A stretch of DNA of 6,524 nucleotides. Origin: Gulosibacter sediminis. Its GTDB lineage: Bacteria; Actinomycetota; Actinomycetes; Actinomycetales; Microbacteriaceae. The notes below the pieces were generated by a model. It was not told the DNA's origin and did no database searches. It saw only the letters and a list, made by a program, of their open reading frames with translations. The DNA is taken from contig NZ_JACXJG010000009.1 of assembly GCF_014904065.1 (NCBI RefSeq), positions 69,025-75,548 of the forward strand, read 5' to 3'. Positions 5,997-6,524 of this stretch are shown piece after piece (the stretch's first letter is position 1; each line of letters opens with the position of its first letter). The translations under genes were made by a program, and so were the position numbers.

Positions 5997-6524
5997 ATGA
6001 AGAACATCAGTACGCGTCTGCTCATGACGTGCGCCGCCATTGGCGTCGCCGGCGGTGTCCTATTCACCGCCCATGCCTGGCTTGGGCTCATCACGGTGAA
6101 CACGGTGCCGTTCGTCTACGGCCTCACGATGGGCCTCTATTTCTTGCCTGGGGCGCTCGCCCAGTCGCTGTTCCACCGGCCCGGCATCGCGCTGCTCACA
6201 ACGGCGCTCTCGGGTCTCGTCGCGAGCCCGTTCCAGCCCATCTTCTTCATGGCGTTCCTCACGAGCCTCATGATCGGCGTGGTGCAGGAGATCCCGTTCC
6301 TCGTCACCCGCTACCGCATCTGGCGGCCGTGGCTCTTCGTGGTGAGCGGCGTGCTCAGCGCGGGTATCACGGCGGGCGCGGCCTTCGGCATCCTCGGCGG
6401 CGAGGACTACGGCACAGCCGGCACGATCCTCATCGTCGGCTGCTTCCTCATCTCGCCGCTCGTGTTCACGATGATCGGCGTCTGGCTCGCGGGCGCGCTC
6501 GACCGCGCCGGCGTCGCGCGCGGC
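5997..6524 (+). CDS. ECF transporter S component, YkoE-like (partial at the right edge)
   Basis: The ATG at 5997 has the Shine-Dalgarno GAAGAGG six bases upstream and opens 176 codons with no stop before the edge. The protein is an integral membrane protein. Hydrophobic segments lie at about residues 8-30, 36-57, 62-75, 82-102, 111-133 and 141-167, with short loops. The segments VYGLTMGLYFLPGALAQSL (40-58) and HRPGIALLTTALSGLVAS (60-77) resemble the YkoE family (Pfam ABC_cobalt). Its B. subtilis member is the substrate-binding S component of the YkoEDC energy-coupling transporter, linked to thiamine or its pyrimidine precursor HMP. YkoE proteins are about 200 aa, so only the C-terminal tail should be missing. 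It is transcribed away from the minus-strand genes. A matching double ATPase (YkoD-like) and T component (YkoC-like) would be expected just beyond the window. The substrate is inferred from the family only. Confidence 0.72.
   Translation, partial: MKNISTRLLMTCAAIGVAGGVLFTAHAWLGLITVNTVPFVYGLTMGLYFLPGALAQSLFHRPGIALLTTALSGLVASPFQPIFFMAFLTSLMIGVVQEIPFLVTRYRIWRPWLFVVSGVLSAGITAGAAFGILGGEDYGTAGTILIVGCFLISPLVFTMIGVWLAGALDRAGVARG

Overview
This window looks like chromosomal DNA from a high-GC Gram-positive bacterium. The base composition and strong G/C third-position bias suggest an actinobacterium. Family content (an actinobacterial-type acyl-CoA oxidase, a neutral-zinc-metallopeptidase-family membrane protein, a YkoE-like ECF S component) fits Micrococcales, perhaps Microbacteriaceae, but that placement is inference. 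There are no rRNA or tRNA genes, insertion sequences, CRISPR arrays or obvious signs of transfer.

Layout, left to right. Everything up to about 5837 is on the minus strand, so it is transcribed right to left. At the left edge (1-69) is the first 23 codons of a hydrophobic, membrane-targeted protein. It follows a membrane-anchored zinc metallopeptidase (76-960, HEWGHH motif) by 6 nt, and the two probably share a transcript. Next is a large FAD-dependent acyl-CoA oxidase/dehydrogenase (1008-3092) with its own upstream region (3093-3259), which contains a perfect 12-bp palindrome that could be an operator. A strong hairpin (3260-3308) sits directly behind the stop of the next unit and probably terminates it. 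That unit is a compact operon: a stand-alone, degenerate response-regulator receiver domain (5442-5837), an ABC ATPase of the NatA type (4502-5398) and an ABC-2/NatB-type permease (3309-4502). The ATPase stop and permease start overlap by one base. A 159-bp divergent intergenic region separates this operon from a plus-strand gene (5997 to the right edge, incomplete) for a YkoE-like ECF-transporter S component, probably for a thiamine precursor.

How the genes work together: the ATPase and permease should form one exporter, and the receiver-only protein in front of them is a candidate regulatory partner. The acyl-CoA oxidase stands alone and would carry out the first step of fatty-acid beta-oxidation. 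The S component would need a T component and ATPases encoded beyond the right edge.

I did not find a clearly new multi-gene system. The most unusual item is the receiver-only protein without the phospho-acceptor aspartate, in the leader position of an ABC exporter operon. Secondary points are a likely leaderless start for the metallopeptidase, a shared 12-mer upstream of two minus-strand units, dyad elements in both promoter regions, and the absence of a recognisable TPP riboswitch in front of the YkoE-like gene.
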